A stretch of DNA of 64,000 bases, taken from positions 310,001-374,000 of the forward strand of contig CAKMXJ010000022.1 of assembly GCA_928724745.1 (NCBI GenBank), written 5' to 3'. Source of the DNA: Anthracocystis setariae. Taxonomy: Eukaryota > Basidiomycota > Ustilaginomycetes > Ustilaginales > Ustilaginaceae. The translations under genes were made by a program, and so were the position numbers. This document shows, in pieces, positions 49,196 to 60,514 of this stretch. How positions within the stretch are numbered: position 1 is the stretch's first letter; each line of letters opens with the position of its first letter. Under the pieces are notes generated by a model, which worked only from the letters and a program-made list of their open reading frames with translations, made no database searches and was not told where the DNA came from.

Positions 49196-49857
49196 TATTC
49201 CTTTTGCTGGATGTCATCGTAGTACTTAATTAATTTTCGTAGTCAGGAGTACCCTTGTTAGTAGCACAGACTGTATTGTTTGTAGTACTTAATGTGATGT
49301 TATCGTAGTAACCTATAAGATGTTATTGTACTGCGTGTATGACTGATCCTCGCACACTGTCTTGAGATGGTGTATCACTCTTTCTCGATGGCAAACAAGA
49401 TTTGGTAATTGAAGAGACCGTGCATGTCACACAATGCACAGCTTGTATGCGATGTGTGTATAGTAAAGGTAGTGTGGATTCCAAGGAGAAGAGAGATCCG
49501 GCAATGACCTTGACTATATATACATGAGGAGTGAGGCGACGAGTGAGCAAGACAGGGGTCACGGAATGTGCTTGGCAGACGCTGACTAAGCGTTAGTCAC
49601 GTGCACACGTGACAATTTGGTAGTTGAAGAGACCGTGCATTACGATAACATTACTTAGACTACTACAAAGACATAACATCGAGTACTACTAACAACACAG
49701 CTGTGCTACTAACAAGGGTACTCCTGACTACGAAAAAAAATTAAGTACTACGATGACATCCCGAAAAAGGAATAACAACACAGCTGTGCTACTAACAAGG
49801 GTACTCCTGACTACGAAAAAAAATTAAGTACTACGATGACATCCCGAAAAAGGAATA
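49196..49857. mobile_element. Foldback-type element with ~90-bp inverted ends
   Basis: The left end (TATTCCTTTTGCTGGATGTC...) and the right end read in reverse (TATTCCTTTTTCGGGATGTC...) match through CATCGTAGTACTTAATT, CGTAGTCAGGAGTACCCTTG and TTAGTAGCACAG, then more loosely. The inner part has two direct copies of a TTTGGTARTTGAAGAGACCG word plus TGCAT, near 49400 and 49616. There is no coding capacity. It sits between the YAE1 and ATP19 promoters. Calling it mobile rests on structure alone. Confidence 0.65.
49691..49856 (+). repeat. 83-bp perfect tandem duplication
   Basis: Units 49691-49773 and 49774-49856 are identical, starting AACAACACAGCTGTGCTACT and ending AAAAAGGAAT. The unit is the right arm of the foldback element, so that arm is present twice. 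Confidence 0.9.
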
Positions 49858-50002
49858 ATACAACGGAAGGAATGCGACTCTGCCTGCTGCTGTAGCTGTT
49901 GCCGTCGTTGTTGCGATTGCGTTGCGCCATCTCAAACTGACCAAATTCCATCTTGATCTCCACCACATCTGTCACCCGCTTCTTGATCCACATCGCTACA
50001 TC

Positions 50003-50425
50003 ATGTCCTACACAATTGCTGGTACGTACCTTACTCCTCCCTCCTTTCCTTCAACAGCTTCGATCTCATTTGCGCACTCTTACTGACGCATCGAAAGCAA
50101 AAAAAAAAAAAAAACAACAGGCCGCAAGGTTCTTAACGAGCACATTGCTCTCGCCGTTCTCGGAACGTACGGTGCCCTTGCTGCATCTCAGATGGGCGGT
50201 TCCAAGGAGGCCAAAGCCGCTCTCGGCTCCCCGGACAACACTCCGCCTATCAACGCTTCCAGCTCGTAAGTCGCACTCCACTCCACTAGTTCATCTACAA
50301 GCCAGCCAACCAACCATCGCTTACCCAACTCCACCCGATCTTTTTTGTACAACAGTGATGAGGAGGCCTTCATCAAGCAGTTCCTTGCCGAGGCTGAAGG
50401 CAAGGGCTCTGAACGTCAGGTGTAG
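50003..50425 (+). CDS. ATP19: Mitochondrial ATP synthase subunit k
   Basis: Three exons, 50003-50021, 50121-50265 and 50356-50425, give 77 residues. The first exon is only 19 nt (MSYTIA plus one base). Introns are GTACGT...CAG and GTAAGT...CAG. The protein begins YTIAGRKVLNEHIALAVLGTYGALAASQMG, a single membrane helix, and ends DEEAFIKQFLAEAEG, matching the size and C-terminal pattern of yeast Atp19. Subunit k belongs to the membrane dimer interface of F1Fo ATP synthase. No single open frame covers it, so it is easily missed. Confidence 0.88.
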
Positions 50426-50926
50426 AGCGTTCTTCCTTGCCCATTGTAATTTGTTCCATCTGTTCAACCAACCAACTGGTCGCATCAATGAAACGATAAA
50501 AGTTAGATTCCAACAACGCCACTCATGTGATCATGAGCACGCACTCGCTAACTCGCTCAGTGCAGTGGCTGCAATTGACAGTGTTGCAGAAAATCGTGAA
50601 TCGTTGATTCGCTTGGGGCAAGCATGCAAGGCTCTCCGAACAAATGGGCGCAAGCAGGCTTTTCGGCGCAACAGTCGGAGTAGAAGTGATCCGCTTGGAC
50701 TCTGCTCAAACCAGCAATGATGCCAGACTGAGCAGTGGATGACCAGACGACGACCACACTCCCCAACCTAATCCACCCCTTTCCCGACACCATGAACCTT
50801 GCCTCGAAATCCACTAAGCTCACCCTCACCCTCCCACTCACGCACACCCCGACACACCGACCGCGCGACACGATTCAAGTTAACAAGCCAAATTTGACAA
50901 GTTCGTGTTGAGACTAACGACATGCA
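50426..50926. other. Convergent gap between ATP19 and NDE genes
   Basis: 501 bp with no credible coding frame. It includes CACCCTCACCCTCCCACTCACGC-like C-rich sequence near 50821-50845. Confidence 0.45.
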
Positions 50927-53020
50927 TCAAATCCTGGACAGATCCCTTCCCCAAATCCCCCTCTTAATATAATCGCCCAACAGCAACGCCCTGGTGCGCA
51001 TACTGACGCTCTCACTCAAGTAGAAACTCCTCCACGCATACATGGCGATCAACCCGCCGGCAAAACTGCCGCCGATCGGCAAGTCGAACGCGGCCGCATT
51101 GCCAATATACGCCAAACTGCCGAAATTCGTATACTTGAACGGCTTGCAAACCTGATCATCCACATCCTCCACCTCCTCGGCCGTATGCGGATGCATATCC
51201 CCACCCGAATCCCTCCTCGCTGCCAACTTGTTAAGCTTGCTCCCCAAATAATGCCCCTGCTGCGCCGCCACCTGCGCCGTCGCCGGCAACGACGTCATCT
51301 TGTTGCCCGTCTCAATGAGCACGTTGGCGATCTCGTTGAGATTCAGACACCCATCGTGGTCGACGTCGTACTGATCAAACATCTCGCGAAGCTTGGTAAA
51401 GTGTTTCGACGCGATGGGGAACTTGTGTCGAACCGCCTTGGCGAACGTTTCGAACTCGGCATACGACAGCTTGCCATCCTTGTCGGTATCGTACCTGTCC
51501 ACAAAGTCGTACAGATAGTCGATGAGCCGTGTGTCGATGGTGCTAGCATCGCCGAGCGCATACATGGTGCCGAGCGGGGCGCCCTTGACGCGCAGATGGC
51601 TGTCGATCTGAAGCGCCTTGAGATGCGACTGGTTCGGCAACAACTCGGTCACACGCTTGGTGAACGGCGACATGGCAATCCCCGTCGACCACAGCGTGAA
51701 CCCGGACGCCACCTCCTTCTCCTCCAACTTGCCCGTCGAAGCATCTTTGACCGTGTACACGACACGCTCCGGCTCGACCCGCTTGACGCGCGCATTGACA
51801 ATCACGTCGACGGCATCGCGTGCAAACTTGGCCTCGGCATACTCCGAGATCTTCTCCGAATACGTATTGAGGATATGCTCGCGCGACTGGATCAGATGCA
51901 CCTGCGCCTGCGAGCGCAGCACCTTGGGGAAGTAGTCAAACACATCCTCGTTGATCATGTCGCTGATCTCGGCGGCGGTCTCCACGCCCGTAGGTCCACC
52001 ACCGCACACGACAAAGCTGAGCAGCCGCTTGCGCTCCTCCTCGGTGGTGGTGGGCAGCGAAGCGATCTCGAGGTTGTCGAGGATGTGCGTGCGGATCTTG
52101 CGAGCGTCCGAGATGGTTTTCAGATGGAAGCAGTTTTCCAAGCCGGGAACGCCGTGCGTGTTGGTGACCGAGCCGACCGCGACGATGAGCCGGTCGTAGG
52201 GTACGTAGATGGATTTGCCTCTGGTTTCCTTGCGCTCTGTTACCTTGGAGGAGCCGCCGCCGCCGCCGCCGCTGCAGAGCGCCTCGCCGTCCCAGTCATC
52301 ACCCGAGATGACGTTGACTTCGAGAAGACGCTCAGCACCGCCGAGGTATGGAGGCTTGTCCTGACCCATGACGACGTCGACGGCGAAACCCTGAATGTAG
52401 TGGCCATGAACGCGGGCGAGGAGTTTGCGCAGGGGTTCGATGAGCGATCGTGGCTCGACGGTACCCACGGCTGCCGAGGGGAGAAGAGGGTTGAAGAGGT
52501 AGTAGTTGTTGGGCGAGATGAGCGTGACGTTGTACTTTTCCGGATCGAGCGACTTGAGAAGGCCTACAGCCGCCCAGCCACCTCCGACGATGACGAGCCT
52601 CTCCTTTGTGGCCAGCCTCTTGCTTACTTCGTCCTGCTCATCCTCTGCAAAGGAGGAGAGGATGGGTAGGTTCTTGGGACCACCTGTAGAAGGTTGAAGC
52701 GCGAGCGGATGGAGCGGAACCTTGTCGACGTGAGCTTCACGATAGGTGAGCGCATCGTGAGCGAGAATGACGGCGGTGGTGGCAGCCAGACCGAAAATGA
52801 TGGAACCGACGGTGTAGCCGGTGAAACGGACGACTTTACGAACGATGCCGGGTTTCTTGAGGGCGGTGGCCTCGTTGAGTGGAGTGGATGCGCTGGCTGT
52901 ACGCGCAGTGGAAGTGAAGGATCGAAAGGCAGACGTTGGAGCGAGAGGTCGCGTAGCAGAGAGACGCATCGAAGCAGGAAGGGCTCGCATGCCGAGCAGG
53001 GACGAGGTGGGTGCGACCAT
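50927..53020 (-). CDS. NDE1: External type II NADH:ubiquinone dehydrogenase with EF hands
   Basis: 697 residues from MVAPTSSLLGMRALPAS. The N-terminus is Ser/Arg/Thr-rich like a mitochondrial presequence, followed by a hydrophobic segment (GYTVGSIIFGLAATTAVIL). The FAD-binding fold is RLVIVGGGWAAVGLLKSL, the NAD-binding fold SFVVCGGGPTGVETAAEI. Two EF hands are inserted: DRYDTDKDGKLSYAEF and DQYDVDHDGCLNLNEI. EF hands mark the calcium-responsive external enzymes of fungi and plants, which oxidise cytosolic NADH without pumping protons. The C-terminus DYIKRGIWGRDLSRI is the usual membrane-binding end. Confidence 0.92.
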   Translation of the reverse strand: MVAPTSSLLGMRALPASMRLSATRPLAPTSAFRSFTSTARTASASTPLNEATALKKPGIVRKVVRFTGYTVGSIIFGLAATTAVILAHDALTYREAHVDKVPLHPLALQPSTGGPKNLPILSSFAEDEQDEVSKRLATKERLVIVGGGWAAVGLLKSLDPEKYNVTLISPNNYYLFNPLLPSAAVGTVEPRSLIEPLRKLLARVHGHYIQGFAVDVVMGQDKPPYLGGAERLLEVNVISGDDWDGEALCSGGGGGGSSKVTERKETRGKSIYVPYDRLIVAVGSVTNTHGVPGLENCFHLKTISDARKIRTHILDNLEIASLPTTTEEERKRLLSFVVCGGGPTGVETAAEISDMINEDVFDYFPKVLRSQAQVHLIQSREHILNTYSEKISEYAEAKFARDAVDVIVNARVKRVEPERVVYTVKDASTGKLEEKEVASGFTLWSTGIAMSPFTKRVTELLPNQSHLKALQIDSHLRVKGAPLGTMYALGDASTIDTRLIDYLYDFVDRYDTDKDGKLSYAEFETFAKAVRHKFPIASKHFTKLREMFDQYDVDHDGCLNLNEIANVLIETGNKMTSLPATAQVAAQQGHYLGSKLNKLAARRDSGGDMHPHTAEEVEDVDDQVCKPFKYTNFGSLAYIGNAAAFDLPIGGSFAGGLIAMYAWRSFYLSESVSMRTRALLLGDYIKRGIWGRDLSRI

Positions 53021-54112
53021 GTTGGCCCAAAAGAGGTGGGAGATGATGGATAGGAGTAAGGTCACTAGGAAGTAGGCAGTAGACGGTAGGAGGGAAAGGA
53101 AAGACTGATGGGGATAAGGTCAAGGAGGAGGTGCAAGGTTGACTATCAAGCAAAGTTGGTTGGCAATCTGCTGGGATGGAAGCCTTGAAGAAGATCGAGT
53201 CGAAAGATTACCGTGCAGCATGCATGCAGTCACTGTACCGGTAGAGTACTGTACTATACTGAAACTGTACTGCCGAATGATTGTGTGGTTGTGATTGTCA
53301 CTACTCTGCCATTTTGACTCACTCGCCCTGCATCCGGCTGACACACAAACCAACGCACGGCCACCTCAACCAAGCTATTGTTTCCTTATTTGTTTCTTCT
53401 GCTTCTGCTTCTGCTTCATTGTCGAGATGCTGAACATTCGTGGCTTCACACGCTGTAGACCATGCATGTCTTGGGACTGTGTTTGATTTCAGACCAAGTT
53501 CAAGTTGATGATGTTGTGTACAATACAGAGTGAGTACGAGCACAGATCCACGCGGATATGGAAGTGGATGCCGAGCAGCATGCACTGATTCCATCTCGCT
53601 TGTTAGAAGCACACGAACTCTGTATGCCAAATGACGCAGTCTGACCGATACGCTTTGCAAACCCGAATTTTGGCCTCGACTTGTTTTCAAGATTGTACCA
53701 TGTCATCTTCCTGGGTTCTAACACCTTGATTCCCCTTCTAAAAAACAAACAAACAAAGAAACTTGATGAAAGAAGAACACGGCCGACACATACACTAGAG
53801 AGTCTGTATTGTATGTGTGAAATGGCCCGACGGGAGACGCGTGGAAGGCGACGAGACGCAATTTGTGAGTGGCCAAGAAAAAAGTGTCACTCAACTCGAG
53901 AAGAATCAAATATTTCGAATAATGCCAGCAGCAGCAGCAGCAGTCACTCCTCAGTCACAGTGAATGAGTGAATGAGTGAATTGAACTCGGCATTCGGTAA
54001 GATTAACAAACAGCCCACGGCCGCAGTTCAATACTACTCACCATTACCTCTACCACTACCACTACCACCACCACCATCTTCTCTTAAACATCGCGTCGTT
54101 GGGTCAATCAAG
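53021..54112. promoter_or_regulatory. Divergent intergenic region, NDE1 and RER1
   Basis: It contains GAGTACTGTACTATACTG (53244-53261) and further TGTAC words near 53233 and 53266, a CTTCTG repeat (53396-53413) and a CAG run (53930-53942). No gene is recognised. Confidence 0.45.
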
Positions 54113-54885
54113 ATGATGCGAGCCGACAATCCGGACGATGCGCTTGGCTCATCTGCCCCGCCTCAGATCCAAGCCTTCCTGGCACAGACCAACCAACTCC
54201 AGCAACGCTACCAATCCTTCCTCGACAGCACCACCCCGTACCCGCTTCATCGATGGGCTGGCACGGCTGCGCTGCTGTTCATCTTTATGCTCCGAATCAT
54301 CCTATCGCAAGGGTGGTACATCGTATGCTATGCGCTCTTCATCTACCTGCTCAACCTCTTCCTCGCCTTCCTCACGCCCAAGTTCGACCCCTCGTACGAA
54401 GCCGACCTTGCCGAACAGGACGTCGAAGAGGGCGAACCCGGTCTACCCGTCTCGAGTCCCACCAAGGGCCCCGCAGGAGGCGGCGGTTTAATGAGTGGCG
54501 TGTTTGGTAGCTCCATCAATGCGCAGAGTGGAGACGACGAGTTCAGACCGTTTATCAGGAGGTTGCCAGAGTTCAAGTTTTGGTTGTCCGCAACACAGGC
54601 TACCGTCATTGCACTGTTCTGCACCACCTCGAGCGCGTTCGATGTGCCCGTGTTCTGGCCCATCTTGCTCATGTACTTCTGCATCCTCTTTACCATCACC
54701 ATGCGAAGACAGATCAAGTAAGTGTCCGAGCCCCTCCCCCTTCCTTCCTTGGCTCTTTTGGCGGTTCGCAACCAGTTGTACTGACATTATTGTCCTTTTG
54801 CCCCTCGGGACTCAATAGGCATATGATCCGACACAAATACGTCCCCTTTGATTTAGGGCGCAAGGCTACCTACGGTCGCAAATAG
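54113..54885 (+). CDS. RER1: RER1, Golgi-to-ER retrieval receptor
   Basis: Two exons, 54113-54717 and 54819-54885, split within a Lys codon, give 223 residues. The protein has four hydrophobic segments and the family blocks TPYPLHRWAGTA, LNLFLAFLTPKFDPS, EFRPFIRRLPEFKFW and KYVPFDLGRKATYG. Rer1 returns escaped ER membrane proteins from the early Golgi in COPI vesicles. A Gly/Pro/Ser insertion of about 30 residues lies between the second and third segments. The second exon restores the conserved C-terminus, which the first exon alone lacks. Confidence 0.95.
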
Positions 54886-55058
54886 ACAGTCTTTCCTCCT
54901 TTAACCCCATCTATCCAACCCAACACTTGCCATACACAATCAGCACTCTCCTCTGTAAATACAGTACACTCAACGGGAAGGCTCCAACACACCCCATCTT
55001 TTTTGCTGGCCTCTTGACATTTCGGCTGCTGCATTATTTGCGGATCTCGTCGCTAAGA

Positions 55059-56434
55059 CTACGACTTTGACTCATCAGGCTGGGATGCTTGCAACTTATC
55101 CAGCCGATGCAGTAGATGTTTTCGACCGATCCACTCGTTGCCACCATTGCGTTCGTGTTGCCATTCATCCAACAGATCCAGGTCGACACTTCTTGCGCCC
55201 AGTTCAAAGATGCGCTGACAAGATCCTGGTCCCACTCCAGCGTGACTCGTCATTGCGGTCTGCAGGTTCAGGTTGGTAAAGTGGTGATGCGGCTTGGCAT
55301 CTGCATCTGCATCTGCATCTGCATCTGCGTTTGCAGTGATGGGGTCTTGTTGTGGGCTGAGGCGGAGGTTTCGTCGAGTGGGCGAGGGTGGCGGCGAGAG
55401 GAATTTAGTGCCCTTGAGTTGCGCTGGGAAGAACTCCTGATGCACTGGATGTGCAAATCGCGGTTCATACCTGTACTCCTTGCCATAGCCGATCTGGCGC
55501 ATCAAGCTGGTCGGTGCATTGCGAATATGCAACGGCACCGGATGATTGTAGCCACCTTCCACTAACGCCTTGGCCTTCTTCCATGCGCGGTAACTTCGCG
55601 TACTCTTGGGACTCTCGGCGAGAAACACTACGCACTGCGCTAGATTTTCGCCACATTCGGGTAGACCGACCACCTGACAGGCGGCGTACGTGGCGGTGGC
55701 CATCTGGATCGCGGCCAGGCTGTCGACGTCTTCCGAGGCGGCCACGATGAGTCGGCGTGCGATGAAAAGCGGATCATCACCGCAACACACCATGCGTGCC
55801 AACCAGTACAGCGCCGCATCTGCGTCCGAACCTCGAATCGATTTGTGCAGCGCCGAAATCGTATCGTAATGCATATCCCCCGTTCGATCGTACTGCAATG
55901 CAGTGCGTTTCAACGCCGTTTTCAATCGCGTCAGATTCTCGCCCGCCGAAAGCGTCGCATCCGTAGTGGAGAGGGCAAGTTCAAGCGCACTCAACGCAGT
56001 GCGTGCATCCCCATCCGCCATATTGCCAATCCACCGAATCAAATCCTCATCGATATGTTCGGCAACCGTGCCGGAATCCGTCTCGCTTTCCTGCTGCTTG
56101 ACGCTTCGGAGCGCGTTGTGGAGCACTTGGCAGCATTCGTCGACGCTGAGTTTGGTGAGCACAAACACACGCATCCGCGAGATCAAGGCGCTCTGCAGCC
56201 GAAACGACGGATTCTCCGTAGTCGCCGCCACCAACACGATCTGACCTCGTTCCACCGCGGGCAGGAACACATCTTGCTGTGCACGCGTGAACCGTTGGAT
56301 CTCGTCGATAAACAACAGCGTGCGTTGACCCGTAAGTTGCAAGCGGTGCAACGCTTCGTCCATGATCTTCTTGACGTCCGCGGTGCCAGAGTTGGTCGCC
56401 GAGATCTCGACAAACCGATGCGGCGCTGGTCCCA

Positions 56435-56468
<34 letters not shown>

Positions 56469-57080
56469 TGTGGATGTGGATGTGGATGTGGATGTGGTGT
56501 TGGTTGATGCTGATTTGGCTAACAATCGTGCTAGTGTGGTCTTGCCAGTACCCGGTGGACCCCAGAGGATCATGGATGGGATCTTGCCTTGGCGAAGCAG
56601 CATCTTGAGCGGTCCGTTGACGACGTCGTTCTGGCCAACGTAGTCGTCGAGCGTTTGGGGTCGCATTCGCTCGGCAAACGGTTTGGCTGCATCGACGCGG
56701 CTGCGTGATGTCGATGGTGTTGGGTTCGGGTGGTAAACATCTGCGTGACCGTTGTTGGTGCTGTTGGGTGTGTGCTTTGGGCTGTGGCTGTCCTCGCCCG
56801 CGCCCGCGCCCTTGTGCCGTTTGTTGGCTTCCATGCCCATCGTCGGGCTAGGGCTCGAAGGCTCCCGAGGTGGGCTAGCTGTTGGCCTCTTGAGCGCACG
56901 CAGAGATCCGGTGGATCCGGAAGCAAAAATTGCATCCCAGGTTTCCGCTTTGGCCGGCTTGATGTCGCCATTCGAAGGTTCACCGCCAGAAAGACATCGA
57001 TCGAGATGCGGGTTGAGCTGAGCGAGAGGCAGCTTGCGTTGGCAGCTGGGACACTGAACCAATTGAGATGTGGAGCTCAT
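55059..57080 (-). CDS. MGS1: MGS1/WRNIP1-type AAA+ ATPase
   Basis: 673 residues. A UBZ-type zinc finger is at residues 9-34 (CPSCQRKLPLAQLNPHLDRC). The AAA+ core follows RPQTLDDYVGQ, with Walker A GPPGTGKTT near 175 and LLFIDEIQRF as Walker B near 260. MGS1_C-like tail: GGDPLF-type DDPLFIARRLIVAASEDV and GYKYEPRF-like GKEYRYEPRF. It acts at stalled forks and in ubiquitin-dependent damage tolerance. A Thr/Ser run follows Walker A, and an (AD)n repeat sits near residue 590. One exon. Confidence 0.94.
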
Positions 57081-58273
57081 GGCATTCGTTGCAATGTTGC
57101 GAGGCGTTTTGCCGCCATGCGCTGAATCGCAGAGCTTGATAGAGTGGGACGTACAGTAGGTGGTGATCGAGCTCGATGAATAGGAAACGGTCGATTCTTT
57201 CTTGTCCTAAAACTCAGCATTCTTCAGGGTCCAACACTGAGCCCAACTCGCACAGACAGACCGCCAACAACCTCGCCAAACTGTCATGTACGCGTCCGTC
57301 TCATCCGTCGCTCTACACCAGCAGCGTTTTGGCAGTGAGCATTGTTAGAACCAAGCATTGAGCGTTTCTTGTTTGGAGTCACATGTCGCACATCGATCTT
57401 GTGTATGATGTTGCATCTATCGTGCTAGTTGACAGACATGCGTTGATGAATTCATCGTGATTAAGAACAATAGCAAACATGGCAATGACCTATCCAAGCA
57501 ACTTGGCATTGTCAATATTGGTTAGTTGGTTGGTTGGTTGTGTCGGATGTTCGAGGGACAGGGCGAGTGGAAGGGCGGAACAAGGAAAGAAAAACAAAGA
57601 AGGGGGGGAAACGGAGGAATGTACAACGAGAACTTGCGTCGCAAATCATTGGATCGCCACGAAGAGCGTACCTGAATCTGCGACGCACCCATTCCCATCA
57701 TCGCACCCAAACCTTTACTCTCGCACGTGCCGACCAACCTGCTTCAACGTCCTACAAGTCCCGAAGAACGAGAACTTTTGCGCAAATCGGTATGATGGCA
57801 ATGCGAGAGGCCAAGGTTCGTTGAATAGTGGTATGAATCTCCGTCCAACATTACGGCCTCGTACGGTCCTAGGCGGTCTTCCCCAAAGGAGAGAGATTGC
57901 CAATCTGAAGAGGTGCTTTTATAGTGGACGGGGTGCGTACCCCTTCCTAAGGGGGCACGACTTAGCGTTAAGGAGAAGAAGGAACAAATGGCAGCTGTCG
58001 ATGAGGTTTTTGTACCTCAACTCAAAAAAAAAAAAAAAAAAAAAAAAAAAGAAAAAAAGGGTTAATTTTTTCTGCTGCGTTTTGCTCAAAATGAATTGTG
58101 CTATATCGGCCGGAATGAGCTCAAGAAGCCTCCACCAAAATGGCCTAAGCGCATCTTTTCATCCTTTCAGGGTCCAACACGCCAAAAAGTGCACGCACGG
58201 TACCGCTGAGCTTTCTTTCTTTATCCTTACCATTCGGCGATTCTTGGCTGCCATTACGACGACATCAACCACC
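57081..58273. promoter_or_regulatory. Divergent intergenic region, MGS1 and SR140-like genes
   Basis: It holds GTACAGTAGG at 57151-57160, a TTGG repeat (57523-57540), a hairpin GTACCCCTTCCTAAGGGGGCAC near 57938-57959 in shortened form CCCCTT-cct-AAGGGG, and a 28-A run (58023-58050). A frame is open through it into the next gene, but it includes the poly-Lys run and lacks gene-like sequence. Confidence 0.5.
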
Positions 58274-60514
58274 ATGGCCGACTGTCCTCAACGTCCGTCT
58301 CGACTGTCCCGTGTCGATATGGGCTTCAACGAGGACAACGATCTCGATCTCGACTACTCGGATCAGCCCGGTCCAAGCAACTCTTGCCGTCATATGGTTT
58401 CGAGCTCACGTCCACAGCCAAGATACAGCGACTACAACGCTCCAGATCGCCATCCTCGCAATCATGACCCTCGAGCAACCATGAGGCACCATGACTCCCA
58501 AAGTTTCGACCATCCTGGATACCCACGACCACCGCCACCGCCACCGCCACCTCTATATCATCGACGCGACACACCACAAGCAGTACGACGAGCTACACCC
58601 TCCCCCGAACCAGACCAACAGGTCCTCGCATACATCCGTGCCCAGCAACAGGACGATTCAACCCCTGCAGACGAGCTCAAACTTGCCGAACAACTCAAAA
58701 AGGAAAAGTTCCAACATGGCACAGGCAAAGTCAAGTCGCGCGTTCAGAAGGAGAGAGAAGCCGAAGAGCGAAAAAAGAAGCAAGCCGAGCAGGACGCTGC
58801 CAAAGCTTACCACGAGTTCGTCGCTGCCATGCAGGGCGATGTAGTCGATGACAAGCATGACAAGCATGACAAGCATCGAGGCAACGAGGCGCGACGCAAG
58901 CCAGCGAACTTCGTCGGCGCTGGCGGCAAAGCCTATGTGGCTTCACGGGCAACGGAATCACCGAGCAAGGAGCCTGTCTCGAACGCAAACACGTCGCTCA
59001 AGAGAGTCAGCGATGCTTTCGGCGACGATTCTGACGGCGGCGAGGCGACTGTCAAGTCTACAGTCGCTTCCAAAGATCCTCCCCGCCGCAAGAGGCAAGC
59101 CATGAACTCGTTTCTCACCGAATTGCAAACAACACAGGCCGAACGCGAGTCCCGCCTCTCGTCGCTTGCCGCCTCATCCTCCGTATCCATCTCTACACTG
59201 CTCGCCCACGAATCGCTCGCCAAGCCAGGATCACGCGATCTCGTTTCGGATCCGCTGACCACCAACATTTGCATCCCCAACCTCCCTCCTCACACCGACG
59301 AGCGCGTGCTGGCCGACTTCTTCTGCGAATGGGGCGACGTTGCTACCGTCAAGATCATGTGGCCGCGTGGCGAGCAGAGGGAGAGAGTTGCCGGGTTGAC
59401 AGGCTTTGTGGCGTTTATGACGCGTGCCGAGGCGGAGACGGCGTTCAAGCAAGTTGACGGGGTCATGTGGGGCGCAAGTAGGATCAAGCTCAGTTGGGGC
59501 AAAGCGATGCCATTGCCGAATCGCGCCATGTATCCCATGCACAAGACCAAGAAGGCGGAGACAGGTCAAGAGGAGACAGCCAAAAGTGGTGTGCCCCATC
59601 TTGTCATTCGTCATCGCAGACACGGCGAGAGCAAGCCAGGGCTGCGGGAAGAGCTTAGGAGCAAAGTCGAAGCAGAGTACGATCAGATGCAGCGGTTGTT
59701 TGTGGAAACGGTGGCATCGCGGATTCGGACGAATGGCGCGCATTTCGAGCAGATCTTGAGGGAAAAGGAGCAAGAGAATCCCAAGTTTGGCTTTCTGTTT
59801 GACGAGGCTAGTCTGCTTCACCACTACTTCCGTGTCTGCCTCGATGTGCATTACATGCCACCGCAGGAAGAAGGTTTCGTTTCGGATGCTGGTTCGGATA
59901 CGCTCTACTCCACTGATAGTGGGGAGCAATCCGAAACTCGTCAAGTCTCCGGCTGCAAAAGCGGCACTTTGGGTCGGCTCGCACGACGTCGCTTGATCCA
60001 CATGCTGCGTAGTCTCACTCTTCGGCGCGAACGCATCGCGCGCCTCACTGCGTTGGCACTCGACCACGCCGCCCACTACCGCACCATCGTCTCGCTGATG
60101 GCATCGTCGCTTATCGTCGCATCCACGCCGATCCCTCGCAAACTCGCTCGGCTGTACGCGCTCAGCGATCTGCTTCACAATGCAGGCATGCCAGTGCCCA
60201 ACGCATGGCGCTACCGCGCGGCTATCGAGGCACAGCTTCCGATCATCTTTGCACATCTCGGTCAAGTTGCGCACAGCTTGACGGGTAGGATCCGAAGGGA
60301 GGAGTTTAGGGCCAAGGTGGTGAGGGTCATTCAAGTGTGGGATGCTTCGATTGTGGTTGGACCTCATGTGCTAGGGCGGGTGAGAGCGCTGTTCGATCAG
60401 CCCCCGACGGTCGCGAGGGAAGGAGGTGCATCGGTGGCAGTTGCGGTAGCTGTGGAAGCGGGCGAAGGGAAAAAGGAGGAGGAGGAGGAGGATTTGGACG
60501 GTGAAGCATTATGA
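58274..60514 (+). CDS. U2 snRNP-associated SR140/U2SURP-like protein
   Basis: 746 residues from MADCPQRPSRLSRVDMGF. The order of domains is that of U2SURP. An RRM is at ~329-412 (TTNICIPNLPPHTDERVLADFFCEWGD, GFVAFMTRAEAETAF). A SURP module is at ~470-530 (FVETVASRIRTNGAHFEQIL...NPKFGFLF). A CID-like helical domain is at ~560-720. The N-terminus is charged, with KEREAEERKKKQAEQDAAKAYHEFV. It should act in pre-mRNA splicing with the U2 snRNP. The ATG at 58274 has ACC before it and starts the Asp-rich N-terminus. Confidence 0.88.
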   Translation: MADCPQRPSRLSRVDMGFNEDNDLDLDYSDQPGPSNSCRHMVSSSRPQPRYSDYNAPDRHPRNHDPRATMRHHDSQSFDHPGYPRPPPPPPPPLYHRRDTPQAVRRATPSPEPDQQVLAYIRAQQQDDSTPADELKLAEQLKKEKFQHGTGKVKSRVQKEREAEERKKKQAEQDAAKAYHEFVAAMQGDVVDDKHDKHDKHRGNEARRKPANFVGAGGKAYVASRATESPSKEPVSNANTSLKRVSDAFGDDSDGGEATVKSTVASKDPPRRKRQAMNSFLTELQTTQAERESRLSSLAASSSVSISTLLAHESLAKPGSRDLVSDPLTTNICIPNLPPHTDERVLADFFCEWGDVATVKIMWPRGEQRERVAGLTGFVAFMTRAEAETAFKQVDGVMWGASRIKLSWGKAMPLPNRAMYPMHKTKKAETGQEETAKSGVPHLVIRHRRHGESKPGLREELRSKVEAEYDQMQRLFVETVASRIRTNGAHFEQILREKEQENPKFGFLFDEASLLHHYFRVCLDVHYMPPQEEGFVSDAGSDTLYSTDSGEQSETRQVSGCKSGTLGRLARRRLIHMLRSLTLRRERIARLTALALDHAAHYRTIVSLMASSLIVASTPIPRKLARLYALSDLLHNAGMPVPNAWRYRAAIEAQLPIIFAHLGQVAHSLTGRIRREEFRAKVVRVIQVWDASIVVGPHVLGRVRALFDQPPTVAREGGASVAVAVAVEAGEGKKEEEEEDLDGEAL

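Noticed and set aside
51185..52669. Open frame of 494 codons on the plus strand
   Set aside because: Antisense to the NADH dehydrogenase, whose cofactor and EF-hand motifs are unambiguous on the other strand.
57479..58273. N-terminal extension of the SR140-like protein by 265 residues
   Set aside because: The extension runs through a 28-A run (poly-Lys) and TTGG repeats and shows no gene-like sequence. The ATG at 58274 starts conserved-looking protein.
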